Numbered from the stretch's first letter, positions 10,368-20,497 are shown. The stretch is 52,091 nt of DNA from Nemertoderma westbladi (GCA_032718475.1 JAUCBJ010002746.1:1-52091), one strand, 5' to 3'. Notes: a model not told the origin generated them from the letters alone. A program made the numbers and translations.

Positions 10368-11780
10368 GACCAACGAGACACTTCAATTGCTGTATAGTTT
10401 CTGCATGGAGATGTGTTCATTGTATTTGACACATTGAACCCGACCTAGCAATCTTGTGTGTGTACCACCTAGCGATTATTTCTGGTTTCATCAGCAGTTA
10501 AAGCCCAGCACGGACTCCCATATAGGTGTACTGGTACTACTGCTGCTCTAAATAAATGAACCTTAAGTTTCCAACGTATTCTGCGTAATTTTCAAATCCT
10601 GGGTAGCCCATTCAATGCTGCCAATGCCTTTACCTTATATATTTGAAGCCTCACCCGACTTCTGGAACTATGAACCCAGGTCACAGAAGTCATCCACATG
10701 CTCAGCACTTGAGGACTGTTGAAGTTAACTGCCTAAATTGTTGTTTTCTTGGAGTTAACAAAAAGACCAATGACCATTTGTGGCAGCCTGTACCGATGAG
10801 TTGAGGAGCCAATAGACTCCCTCTAGTGATTCTGTAAGTACTCATAAGTCATCAGCAAAGTCTAGATCAGTAAGGTGCTTGGCTGGATTTCCCCTTCTTC
10901 TGGGGCCTGTAGGTAGTATTACCATCAATGTACGTACATAGAGAATAGTCAAAATAATTGTGAATACAAATGGTGCAAGTGTGTCGCCCTGAGGGACTCT
11001 CAATGTAATTTTGAATGGATCAGTGTCCCCATCAATGGTAGACACAACTGTCGTCCTATCATCACATAGTTTTCTGATTGTTGCAATAATTTCTCCAGGA
11101 ATCCCATATAGTGCTAGTATGCTGAACATATATGATCGAAAGACTGAATCGAGGCCCTTTTAAAGAAGTCAATAAAGATAACAACCAGATGTTTGTCTTT
11201 CTTTTTTGATAACTCTTCAATAGTCCTTCTAATCGCCAAAATTGACTCCATGGTCCCACAAACCTACCATAGTCTGACGGAACTCTTTCTGATTTCCACA
11301 TAGAAGTCTCTCAATGATATTGTGTAGTATTTGAAAGATGAGAGATACCGTAAAAAGACCCTTGAGTGCTAAGGAACCATTCTTGTGAACTGGCACTATC
11401 TCATTTATTTTCATTTTTTATGGGACTCTCTTCGTTCTGTACATGTCTATCATGATGGAGTGTATGTGCTCCAAACACTACCATCTACCCCAATGGCACG
11501 ATTTGACTTAATGCTCTTTGCAGCAACCTTGTCTTCAGCAAAGGAGATGGGTATATCTATTCCTAAATGGGTATATCTGGAATATTGTCTCAGACACTTT
11601 TCGACCTATAAAGTTATAAGGCAATACCCTGTCATTATTTAAGGACCTGTGGTCACAAATGACCTTTGGGCATTGAGGTGATCGATCAGTTGGCGATTCT
11701 GCCTTAATGTTGGTGGTTGGTTCCCTTTCTCCCAGTCAGCAAGTTTTCGATTACCATGTTTGGGATTATTGCCTGTTGTC
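10368..11780 (-). mobile_element. RTE-like LINE, copy 2 (degenerate)
   Basis: This is a second minus-strand copy of the element at 7741-9600, with lower identity and many frame breaks. 11129-10842 still reads FSILALYGIPGEIIATIR, then LRVPQGDTLAPFVF, then LDFADDL. 11414-11229 and 11301-11062 correspond to the RT fingers and palm. Similarity ends near 11780 at the copy of the linker region (minus strand of 11732-11780), where a plus-strand LINE begins. Internal deletions include the stretch between the QGD box and FADD. Confidence 0.72.
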
Positions 11781-13265
11781 TGTGGAGTCCTTCAAGGCGC
11801 CACTTTATCCTGTTTACTATTCCTCCTGTACATCAACGACCTTCCAAATGCCTCCTCTCTCTTTACCACTTTATTTGCCGATGACACGACTCTTTTTTAA
11901 CAAAATCAATCTATACAAAATCTTATTAAAAATACAAATTTTGAACTAATTAAAATCAATATTTGGCTTATAGATAACTCGCTTTCACTTAATGTAAAAA
12001 AACGGAGCATACATTTTTCAGTAATAGAAACAGTAGTAATACTAATAGTTCGCTAACAATAAATGGCCTAAATATTAAGCAAACAGACGCGGCAAAGTTT
12101 CTCGGAATCTGGTTGGACTCAAAATTATCCTGGAAAATACTTATTAAATATTTAATTTAAAAAATATCACGTACGGCTGGGATCTTTTACAAACTTAGGC
12201 ATATTTTCCCCTCACTGATAATTAAGTGTCTATATTACTCCCTTGTACATCCCTCTCTGCTTTACGGCCTTATCTTGCGGGGGAAGTCGAAAACTAGTTA
12301 TATTTAGCCACTCCGTATCAAAATAAATAAAATTATCCGATGTATTACATTTAGCCACTTCCAAGCCTCGTCAAACCCAATATATAAATCACTTCAAACC
12401 TGCCGTTAAATCTCCTATACACCCACCAAGTCGGCCTGCTAATGTTTGATACTCAAAATAACCTATTACCATTACCTGCCACACAGTTTTCTAACTTGTT
12501 TAAAAAAATATCTACATTCTTATAATTAATACTCGTTCATCTGCAAACCAAAACCTTTACACCGTTACACTTCGTTCGCTTACTGTCCTCCAGACAATCC
12601 ATGAATTTTCAGGGTTCTTAGGTCTGGAACTCAATTCCTTCGACAATTCGACAAATAAAATCAAAGCCTCTATTTTCCAAAAAATTTCGGGAATTCTTAT
12701 TTTTACTATATAATAATAATAATAATTACCTTTCATTGATGCCTGTTAATCTATATTTAAGTTAACTCACCCCCCCCCCCCCTCCCCGACCTCACATAAT
12801 TCCAAATAAAAATTTTTAGTGGCTATACCATAAAACCATAATTAGGCCATCCTCTTCTTGTCTCTTTATTCATGGTATTTTGTATTTTTTATTACTAACC
12901 GCATAAATTAATTCAATTAGATTAGCTGTATATTCTTATTTTCACTTTTCCTCTGGAGTTTCGTACAATCTCTTTGTTTTTTAGTCAAATATTAGCATTG
13001 TAAATAACATTAATTCTCTGAAATTTATAATAATTCAATAGGTAATATATCTGTAATTACATTCATTGCTACTTATATACACTAAGACTGCACTATCTAC
13101 TTTTTCATAGTTTGAGTCACGTACTAGCGGAGCTATGTGCCTTAAGCTTTGGATTATTTAACTATAGAGATCAGTTTATTTGTGCAGTTGGCTTACTTAT
13201 TCTTATATTATGCTAACTATAATTTAAATGTAATGTCTGTTATGTAAATAAATAAACAAACAATA
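11781..13265 (+). mobile_element. Jockey/CR1-superfamily LINE, 5'-truncated
   Basis: From 11781 the plus strand reads CGVLQGATLSCLLFLLYIND (RT motif B). LFADDTTLF follows (motif C, FADD codons at 11874-11885), then a KFLGIWLDSKLSWK box near 12090. Next come a thumb-like region (FYKLRHIFPSLIIKCLYYSL) and a C-terminal block near 12570-12720 (LELNSFDNSTNKIKASIFQK). Several frameshifts and stops break it. The 3' untranslated part is AT-rich with a C10-plus run at about 12772, and the copy ends near 13265 in an AAATAAAC-type tail. RT would have acted in target-primed reverse transcription. The clade is approximate; everything upstream of motif B is lost. Confidence 0.68.
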
Positions 13266-13569
13266 AATTCAAATAATAATCTATCAGTATAGGCGCAGTG
13301 ATCGGCTGCCTCAGATCCAAGTGCATAATAATAATATATATTTATATAGCGCTAATACCAAAATAAGACATTTAAGCTCTAACCGCTTTTATTTCTAAAA
13401 TTGAGTCCAGGTACCAGTTTTTAAAATAATCCAAAGATTAAATCACTTAGCGATCTACTAAGGTGAGTTCAGTTAAAATAAATATTTGATTTAAAAAACT
13501 TTAAAAACGCGCAGCAGGAGATAGGTAAGTACTAATAACAATTATAAATTCGAAAATGTAGCCTCCCTT

Positions 13570-14148
13570 TCACGATTGGTATTCTTCAATGAAGTGGTGT
13601 GTCTTAAGACGCGATTTAAATAGTGTTAATGAGTTAATGTGCCGCAATTCACTCGGGAGTGCATTCCAGACTAGTGGGCCCGCAATAGAGAATGCTCGGC
13701 GTCCATAGTTGCTAAGATTATATCTCGGGACAGACAATAAATTAGCAGATCCAGATCGCAAATCACGAGGTGGTTCATATCTATTGAGAAGATCCGTTAA
13801 TTATTGTGGTGCTAGGCCATGCAAACATTTAAAAACAGTCATTGCGATCTTGAAGTCGATTCTACGCTTCACTGGAAACCAATGTAATTGCTTTAAAACT
13901 GGTGTAATATGATCCCTCCTACCGATTTTACATAGTAACCGCGCAGTACAGTTTTGGACGTATTGTAATCGCATTATGGACTTATTGGATAATCCGAAGT
14001 AAAGAGCATTATTGGAGTCCAATCTAGATGATATCAATGCGTGAATTGCTGTTTTAAGATGGTTTTTAGGTAGGTATAACTCTATGTGCGACAAGTTTCT
14101 CAGTTGATGAAAGCAACTACGAACCACATTACAGATGTTTTTTATCAA
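13570..14148 (-). pseudogene. CR1/L2 ORF2 C-terminal region
   Basis: On the minus strand 14148-13801 reads an RNLSHIELYLP / SSRLDSNNALYFGL / LQYVQNCTARLLC series, ending in HITPVLKQLHWFPVKRRIDF and LHGLAPQ. 13761-13570 continues with RYNLSNYGRRAFSIAGPLVW and LKTHHF. This is the standard C-terminal block of CR1/L2 ORF2, downstream of RT. Its exact role is not well defined. A frame break separates the two parts, near 13800. Confidence 0.82.
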
Positions 14149-14309
14149 ACATCATATGTTGATCGACAACAAAGCCAATATTCCGTGCAGAGGAAGTATT
14201 AAACACCTGGTTATTTTCAATATGCAAACTTTGAGTTGGCACTAGTTGGGAGAACTTTGACTGACATATTATGAATTCTGTTTTGTCAGGGTTCATCTTC
14301 ATTCAGTGT

Positions 14310-15359
14310 CTAGTCATCCATTGCTTTACATTTTTCACTTAACAGTATCGCATTAGACAAGTTTTCACGCTTGAACGAAATATATATTTGTGTATCGTCG
14401 GCATACAAATGATACCCAAGACCATATTTAGCAATAACGTGGGATAGTGACCGAGTATAGTGTGAAAAGCAGGAGAATGTTCTGGAAGCAGATTGTGCTG
14501 AGCCTATCTGAACCTTCTGTGTCCGATCTGACAAATAAGATTTGAACCAATTTAGAGTCTGGCCGTAGATACCAAAATCGTTCTTTAGAGTGGAAAGCAA
14601 TATATCGTGATCGATTGAATCGAAAGCAGCGGATAGATCTAGCATTATCAAAATAACACTCTCACCATCATCAATGCATCGTAAAACGTCGTTATTTACA
14701 CGCAATAAGGTGGTCTCAACACTGTGTGCGCTACGATAGGCACTCTGAAAAGGTTCATGTAGTGAGTTTATAGTTAAATGATGCATTAACTGTCTTGCAA
14801 CTACTCTCTCCGTGAGTTTAGCTATATACTTCAGATTAGATATTGGTCTGAAGTTGTTTAGAACATTTGGATCAAGGCGCACTTTCTTAATAAGGGGCCG
14901 TAATATTGACTCCTTGAAGAGGATCGGTACTTTTGCAGTAGAGAATGATAAGTTGATGATTAATACAAACACTGGAATTAATAAGTGGATGCAACCCTTC
15001 AGGATTGTAGAAGGTAGGGGATCTCCGGGACCGGTTTTTATTGGTGTTGTTTTAACAAGATCAGATAAAGATTGCACTGTTACTGGTTCAAACTCGGTGA
15101 AAAGCTCGCTTGAAGAGATGATTTTACTTTGTGATACAGATACATCCTTCTCATTTTCACAATCATTAATTCCAGCATATCCTTCAGATATATCGTGACG
15201 TATTTCTTGGACTTTAGTATCAAAGAATTTCGAAAAATCTTCGCATAACATGATATCATTATCACGAGATGGCAGCACATTTGCACTGTTGGGGGACACT
15301 AAAAATTTAATTGTCTTGTATAAAACCCGTTGATCACCACCACCTATCATCATCACCAC
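14310..15359 (-). pseudogene. CR1/L2 reverse transcriptase with damaged motif B
   Basis: This is a 349-codon open stretch on the minus strand. It contains RT fingers (FKESILRPLIKKVRLDPNVL, NNFRPISNLKYIAKLTERVV), motif A (LDLSAAFDSIDHDILL) and motif C (YHLYADDTQIYI). The usual P-Q-G motif B between A and C is absent: the sequence runs SASRTFSCFSHYTRSLSHVI, consistent with a small deletion plus frame disturbance. RT would therefore be dead although the frame is open. It ends just after motif C, and the C-terminal region continues in another frame at 14148. Confidence 0.85.
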
Positions 15360-15405
15360 CGATCATCTATGATGCCTTTATAGTAGTCTCTCTTTGTGTT
15401 ATCAA

Positions 15406-15837
15406 TTAACTTTGACAAATTCCGACAGTGATCACGATATATATAAGTAGATCGCAAGTTAATTTAGACTTCTGATAGTGTCTTTCCAATTGCCTTCTGA
15501 CACGCTTTGATTGAGCTATTTCTGTGGTGGACCATTTTCCACAGATCGTTCGTGGCTTTGACGATTTCTGGCGTAAAGGAGCGTGCTTATCTAAGATATT
15601 CAATAATACATTATCAAAATTTGCAGCAAATTCATTTATATCACTTGGGTATTCAGCCTGATTAAATAATGTACTTTGTTGAATGTCGTGCAATAATACA
15701 TTGATATTAATAGATTTTAAGTTTCTTGTTCTGGTCAAATCTTCTTTTATTTTAGGTTTTCTGTGAAGAAAAGTAAATTGAACAGGAAAATGATCTGAAA
15801 GACCTATGTCCTTGACATTTACATTATTAATATCCAA
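15406..15837 (-). pseudogene. CR1/L2 endonuclease end and linker
   Basis: The minus-strand frame starts within the APE endonuclease, where the catalytic SDH box is visible (GLSDHFPVQF). It continues into the linker typical of CR1/L2 ORF2 (LLNILDKHAPLRQK, then WSTTEIAQSKRVRRQLERHY). It is out of frame with the upstream endonuclease part at 15912-16481 and with RT at 15359. Confidence 0.75.
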
Positions 15838-15911
15838 ACTGGTTTCATCACGTACTAAGATCAGATCCCAAGTGTTACCACATCAATGAGTAGGTTCAGT
15901 AACGAGTTGGA

Positions 15912-16481
15912 TTAGGCCAAAACAATTACACAACTCAACTCCATTGCGTCCTTATTATTGATTATATCGTTCATGTGAAAGTTGAAATATCCTATCATTA
16001 TTAGTTCACCGGGGGCAAGGACAATACATTGCATAAAATCTGAGAATTCAGAAATAAAATTGTTGACAGTGAGCTTATTTTTAGTTGAAGGATGTATTCT
16101 ATAGATGATGATAATTCGAATTAAGGTATCGGATTTACTACAGGTTAGCTCCATGAATTCGAAGGATTTGTATTGTAATGATTTATCTGTTTTATCCTTC
16201 AGATCAAGCTGAATTTTTGACACACAAGCTATTCCACCCCCGCTTTGAGCAATTTGACTACAGATTCTAGGGTTTTGTTGGAACCTGTAGATCAGATCAC
16301 TAGTGAAAGTATTTTCAACTGGTATGTCATTATCATTACCTGACAAACATGACTCAGTGACAGCCAAAATATCAATATTATTTTCGTCCATAAAATCACG
16401 TAAATAATCTGCTTTGTGACGCAGAGAGCGCGTATTAATATTAGAAAATTTAATATAATCTAATTTAGGTTGATCTATCAA
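15912..16481 (-). pseudogene. CR1/L2 APE-type endonuclease, N-terminal part
   Basis: On the minus strand the frame reads IKFSNINTRSLRHKADYLRD, then NNIDILAVTESCLSG (the T-E-S/T-W-type metal-binding Glu), SGGGIACVSKIQL, an IIIIYRIHPS strand and LIMIGYFNFHMND (an expected D is Y in IGYFNFH). This is the AP-endonuclease-like fold that nicks the target for reverse transcription. The G-D-F-N box reads GYFNFH, so a catalytic Asp appears lost. The frame ends before the SDH box, which is at 15837 onward in another frame. Confidence 0.78.
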
Positions 16482-16530
16482 GTTTCCAGCTGAACTGTTT
16501 ACATTATTGGCAATGTTATTACTGCATTAT

Positions 16531-16918
16531 TGACAATATCATTACTGCCGGTACCGGATATATAATCGTTGGTAACGAGACTGTTTACATTATTGACACT
16601 TTCATTACAGGTTGATTTATAATCACTAACATTTCCAGAACTGTCTACATTATTGACAATGTCATTACTGCCGGTACCGGATATATAATCATCGGTAACG
16701 AGACTGTTTACATTATTGACACTTTCATTACAGGTTGATTTATAATCGCTAACATTTCCAGAACTGTCTACATTATTGACAATATCATTACTGCCGGTAC
16801 CGGATATATAATCGTTGGTAACGAGACTGTTTACATTATTGACACTTTCATTACAGGTTGATTTATAATCACTAACATTTCCAGAACTGTCTACATTATT
16901 GACAATGTCATTACTGTC
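16531..16918 (-). repeat. 123-bp tandem repeats at the 5' end of the CR1/L2-like element
   Basis: The start TGACAAT(A/G)TCATTACTG recurs at 16531, 16654, 16777 and 16900, an exact 123-bp period with three full units. On the minus strand an open frame (16927-16499) reads 41-residue repeats rich in N, S and V (NDIVNNVDSSGNVSDYKS). It could be a repeated N-terminal segment of the element's protein or a 5' untranslated array. Alternating GT/AT variants at the same position suggest duplication of units. Confidence 0.9.
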
Positions 16919-16920
16919 GG

Positions 16921-17156
16921 TAAGCAAGCAAGCAAACAGTCGGCCGGAGCCGGAGGCGACCCGAAGGCTCCTCTTTCGATAGCTGCTACCCGAGGGTAGG
17001 GGTGGGCGCTACTCCTATCCCAAGATTTACTCCCAGTTATTTAACTGGTACTCATTTTATCGACCCCAGTGGATGAAAGGCTGAGTGGACCCTGGCGGGG
17101 CTGAACCTACAACCAATAGATTGCAGGCCCGGCGTTCAACCATCTGAGCTACTTAT
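16921..17156 (-). mobile_element. tRNA-derived SINE with (GCTT)n tail
   Basis: On the minus strand a pol III box A (TAGCTCAGATGG, 17151-17140) and a box B-like GGTTCAGCCCC (17107-17097) form a tRNA-like head. A body containing CAGCCTTTCATCC and GGGGTCGATAAAATGAGTAC follows, ending in TTTGCTTGCTTGCTTAC at 16921-16938. The body resembles conserved central parts of SINEs I recall from molluscs, from memory only. SINEs are transcribed by pol III and moved by LINE enzymes. The copy sits exactly at the 5' boundary of the CR1-like repeat array. Confidence 0.7.
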
Positions 17157-17511
17157 TAATTAATATTATTAATAAGCATTAATAATTAATAAGAATTACT
17201 TATTAATAATGGCCAGTCATTGTGACTTTTTTCCTGCATATCAATCATTTTCTTAAGCACGTATTAAGTATGGCAAAGTCCTATATAATTCATTAAAGCA
17301 TTTAAAGCAAGTAATGTGCAAACTCTTGAGTATGGTCCTATCTTATTCGTGTTCCTGTTTGGTAATAATTATATCTGGTCCATGTCTTCTTTATAAATTA
17401 GAAAGATTTTTAGTTACAGAATGTCGACTGTATTTCATCTCAAATATCATCAATGTTAATTAATACTATTACACAGATTCTAAGCAACATAATACATAGT
17501 AATATCTTTAT

Positions 17512-17650
17512 TATAGGAAGGGATCTAGGGGTCTTAACCTCGATTGATAAGTTTATTTTACCGAAAATAACTTATCTTTTATTGGCGCAATTGTAGTACT
17601 AATCCCATCACATGCGTACTTTTTAACCGTGTAGTGTAGGAATCGCGTAC
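17512..17650 (+). repeat. Copy of the foldback repeat (sense arm, partial)
   Basis: This segment (TATAGGAAGGGATCTAGG, through CTTATCTTTTATTGGCGC, to TTTTTAACCGTGTAGTG) recurs in the same orientation at 17917-18080 and in reverse at 18127-18260. It borders the tRNA-like/hammerhead unit on its right. Confidence 0.8.
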
Positions 17651-17685
17651 TTTTTATTGAAATTAATGTCTCATAATCTCTCCAA

Positions 17686-17728
17686 ACCACGTACGCGTTT
17701 CGACCTTACTGGGTCTCATCAGCATGGT
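17686..17728 (-). ncRNA. Type I hammerhead ribozyme with minimal stem III
   Basis: Read on the minus strand from 17728: ACCATG (stem I, 17728-17723), CTGATGA (core, 17722-17716), GACC (17715-17712), loop CAGTAA, GGTC (17705-17702), GAAA (17701-17698), CGCGTA (17697-17692), CGTGGT (stem I, 17691-17686). Stem II is four perfect pairs. Stem I is six pairs with one U-G wobble. The conserved CUGAUGA and GAAA boxes are complete. The predicted cleavage is after the A of GUA, at 17692/17691. Stem III would be only A-U and C-G closed by GC, and ACGCGT is self-complementary. Short palindromic stem III ribozymes that work as dimers are known in Penelope-like elements and retrozymes. Activity is an inference. 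Confidence 0.8.
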
Positions 17729-17797
17729 GTCGGATTCGAACTTGGGACCTCGAGGTGGAAGCCGAAACAACAACCACTAGGCCACAGGTTCTTGAGA
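17729..17797 (-). mobile_element. tRNA-like pol III promoter head of the hammerhead unit
   Basis: On the minus strand box A TGGCCTAGTGG (17784-17774) and box B AGTTCGAATCC (17742-17732) are close to consensus and correctly spaced for a tRNA. The ribozyme follows within four bases of the end of the tRNA-like region. This gives a small unit made of promoter plus ribozyme, resembling a SINE or retrozyme. I do not see a clean acceptor stem, so a functional tRNA is unlikely. Confidence 0.7.
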
Positions 17798-17882
17798 TAT
17801 GGAGTATTAATTTCAAAGCCAACTGCCATTTTATTAGCCCCTGATTTTTATTATTGATAGTAACAATGTGTTGGCAAGCTGT

Positions 17883-18291
17883 ATTTTTCGAGGTGTTTGT
17901 TATGATACATTTCTTATAGGAAGGGATCTAGGGGTCTTAACCTCTAGATATTGATAGTAACAATGTGTTGGCAAGCTGTATTTTTCGAGGTTAGTTTTCA
18001 ATGTTAAAATAACTTATCTTTTATTGGCGCAATTGTAGGACTAATCCCATCACATGTGTACTTTTTAACCGTGTAGTGTACAAATTTAGGAATCGCGTAA
18101 TTTTTATTGAAATAAACACTTCACATTTGTACACTACACGGTTAAAAAGTACACATGTGATGGGATTAGTCCTACAATTGCACCAATAAAAGATAAGTTA
18201 TTTTCGGTAAAATAAACTTATCATTCGAGGTTAAGACCCCTAGATCCCTTCCTATAATAAATGTATCATAACAAACACCTCGAAAAATACA
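17883..18291. mobile_element. Foldback (inverted repeat) element
   Basis: The left arm (17883-18083) and right arm (18121-18291) are inverted copies. The inner parts match almost perfectly: TAGGACTAATCCCATCACA to TTAACCGTGTAGTGTACAAA, against its reverse complement at 18127-18177. The outer parts share GTATTTTTCGAGGTGTTTG and GGAAGGGATCTAGGGGTC. The left arm also holds an internal duplication: about 40 bp at 17856-17895 recur at 17951-17990. No coding potential was seen, so it is a non-autonomous DNA element or a rearranged repeat. Confidence 0.75.
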
Positions 18292-18293
18292 AT

Positions 18294-19230
18294 TTCAATA
18301 CGCTAATGGAACCCAAGCACAACTGGATTACATCCTTATAAACAAAAAGTGGAGAAACACCATGATCAACTGTGAGGCATACAGCTCGTTCGACCTAATT
18401 GGTTCGGACCACAGAATTGTGACTGCAGAGATCAGACTCAGTTTGAGAGCCAGCAAACCCAGGACAAGCAAGCAAATCAAGGAAGGTCGACGATTTCCAG
18501 TACCTTTGATCATGGAGAGAGAGTAGCAAAAGGACATAGAAGTTAGGAAAGCAAAGGCTTGGGTAGCTCTATCAAAAATGGATACCATCTGGAAATCAGA
18601 TCTCTCCAGGCACCTGAAGACTAAGTTCTTTCGAGCCACAGTGGAAAGTGTATTTTTATACGGGGGTGAGACCTGGACACTGACTAAATCACTTGAACAA
18701 TGAATTGATGGTCGCTACACAACACTACTAAGGGCAGCCCTAAACATCAGCTGGAGACAAAACATGACAAACGCCGAGCTTTATGGTACAATACCACCTG
18801 TATCAACCACCCTCCGTAAACGCTGATTAAGATTCAGTGGGCACTGCTGGCGAAGTAAAGACAAGGTCATACCAGATCTACTTCTCTGGCAACCAACTCA
18901 TGGAAAGCGTAGTCGTGGACGACCGGCCGTAACATATATATATATTTTTTTTAATGATGAGAGCAATGTATGAGATAGAAGTTACACATTTAACCTGATA
19001 GATGGGAGGATATCTAACATGTAACATCACATATTACAATTATTACTTCCCACCACCACACTGTCCTATCAGCTGATACAGCCATATCATATATTCAGCC
19101 TATCAGCCATAACATATATAGATCATCTTGAAAGGGATACTGAACTTGGGAGAAACGAAATTGCGACAACTATGGAGAATCAGGAAGCCTGGAAGGATCT
19201 CATTTCCACTGTCCGAGTTCGCTCGACCTA
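18294..19230 (+). pseudogene. RTE-type LINE lacking its RT (endonuclease joined to C-terminal region)
   Basis: From 18296 the plus strand reads NGTQAQLDYILINKKW and FDLIGSDHRIVTAEIRLSL, the end of an RTE-type APE endonuclease with its SDH box. After a stop at about 18526 the sequence goes directly to VRKAKAWVALSKMDTIWKSD and LYGGETWTLTKSLEQ. It then passes to the C-terminal RLRFSGH...LLWQPTHGK region and the end block THIDHLERDTELGRNE-like near 19121-19180. All RT motifs are missing, so a large internal deletion occurred. The copy is also cut by a 169-bp insertion at 18941-19109. Confidence 0.72.
18941..19109. mobile_element. 169-bp insertion with 11-bp target duplication
   Basis: TAACATATATA is present at 18930-18940 and again at 19110-19120. 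The related copy at 23905-23935 has this site uninterrupted. The insert is AT-rich, starts with a T-run after TATATA, contains GATAGATGGGAGG and CCTATCAGC stretches, and has no coding frame. The length fits a small SINE or MITE. No box A or B was recognised. Confidence 0.65.
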
Positions 19231-19540
19231 GTAGTAGTAGTATATTACATTATTATTTTACTCATTTACTCAATGCAGTGTAAGTTTTAATTTAATCTTA
19301 AGATTAAGAACTATAATCTTTTACTTTGAATTTTGGTTAATAAAATATTTAATAAATAAATTGGAGTTGAGCTGTTAATGCAACTCTAATTAAAGATGTA
19401 ATATTATTTATTTATTTGTACTTTCCTCCTGTTTCACTCTAACATACTTGAGGCCGGTAGGTCCGCTGTTAGAGATAGGATATGCAACTTAAGACTGCCT
19501 GTTCAATATAAGTGGATTAGGTGGGAGAGTGAATGTCAGG

Positions 19541-19625
19541 GCCAATTGGCTGAACTGGTTAGCAATACAACTGATGAGGCCTGATAGGCTAAAACGTAGG
19601 TATAGTGCTGGTTCAACCCCCGGTG
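19541..19625 (+). mobile_element. tRNA-like sequence (SINE head or tRNA pseudogene)
   Basis: Box A-like TGGCTGAACTGGTTAGC (19547-19563) and box B GGTTCAACCCC (19610-19620) are spaced about 50 bp apart. The flanks GGGCCAA and CCGGTGACGCG do not make a clean acceptor stem. A T-run at 19640-19645 could end pol III transcripts. A hammerhead-like stretch between the boxes is discussed under rejected items. Confidence 0.5.
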
Positions 19626-19649
19626 ACGCGCTTTCTCATTTTTTCCATT

Positions 19650-20497
19650 TCTGAACAAAACCATATTATTACATTCATAAAATATTTATGCTAAATTAAT
19701 GTTAATAATTAATTATAACGTTAAAAATTCGGTATTGTATTATTTTTTATTCTTAAAACAAACAAACCCTCACGACTTCAACATACTTATGCAATAATTT
19801 CTAAAATTAGATTAACACATTTACTGTTGTGTATTGGAAAATTTGTATAAGTATAAATGTTTCTCTAATTTGATACCACATTTCAATATTCTGTAAAAAT
19901 TGCATAAGTATGCATGTTGTGTGCTGAATTGTGTAATATCATAAAACCTATATTATAGGTTAAACCTATAAAACAATGAAGGTTTTCATAACAACAACGA
20001 TCATAAAATAAATGGGCATTGATTGATAATATGTTAGTTGAAGAATATGTTTCCATTAATAATAAAATAATTTACATTGACCACAGCAAAATATCATAAA
20101 TTAAATAAATCTTCAGAGTTTGCAAATGTGCACCGATGATGGTAAATAAGTTTTTCGAGAAGTTTTGCATTTTTCGTCACATTTCTAATACTGTAGTTAG
20201 GTGAAAGATAAAAATACGATAAGAAGCTGCCGTGTATTTATAGTGATAAATTATTATTGTATTAATCTTAAATAGTTTTAGCTTAATTAATAAACTGATC
20301 CACCACCGTCCGGTGTCGGGTGACGCAGACACAGTCTATTAAAAACACAAAATAAAAGTTTAAATGCAAATTATTATTATTAGTCATAATAAAAAAAACT
20401 CAAAAGCAAGGGGAAACTCATCCATGAATCTGAATGAATTATTCCATAGAACAAACTTTCGCTTAAAAAATTGTGAACAATAGAACAGAGTAATTTA
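19650..20497. other. AT-rich intergenic or intronic sequence
   Basis: No recognisable coding frame, tandem repeat or RNA was seen. A short GC-richer patch near 20300-20335 (CCACCACCGTCCGGTGTCGG) stands out from its surroundings but I cannot assign it. Confidence 0.5.

Larger units (their letters stand above)
13320..16530 (-). mobile_element. CR1/L2-like non-LTR retrotransposon
   Basis: This minus-strand element has all LINE domains in order: APE endonuclease (16481-about 15790), linker (to 15406), RT (15359-14310) and C-terminal region (14148-13570). A 3' untranslated end closes at about 13325 with (ATT)n after the sequence TATATAGCGC. A 123-bp tandem repeat lies upstream of the endonuclease at 16531-16918. 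Stops and small deletions show it is inactive. Confidence 0.85.

Noticed and set aside
16921-17156. Functional tRNA gene on the minus strand
   Set aside because: Boxes A and B are present but no clean cloverleaf or acceptor stem is visible; a SINE body and simple-repeat tail follow.
19571-19600. Second hammerhead-like motif (CTGATGA, 4-bp stem, AAAAC) between boxes A and B of a tRNA-like sequence
   Set aside because: The GAAA box reads AAAA, the closing pair of stem II is G-U, and no convincing stem I adjoins the core. Most likely a tRNA-derived coincidence or a dead relic.
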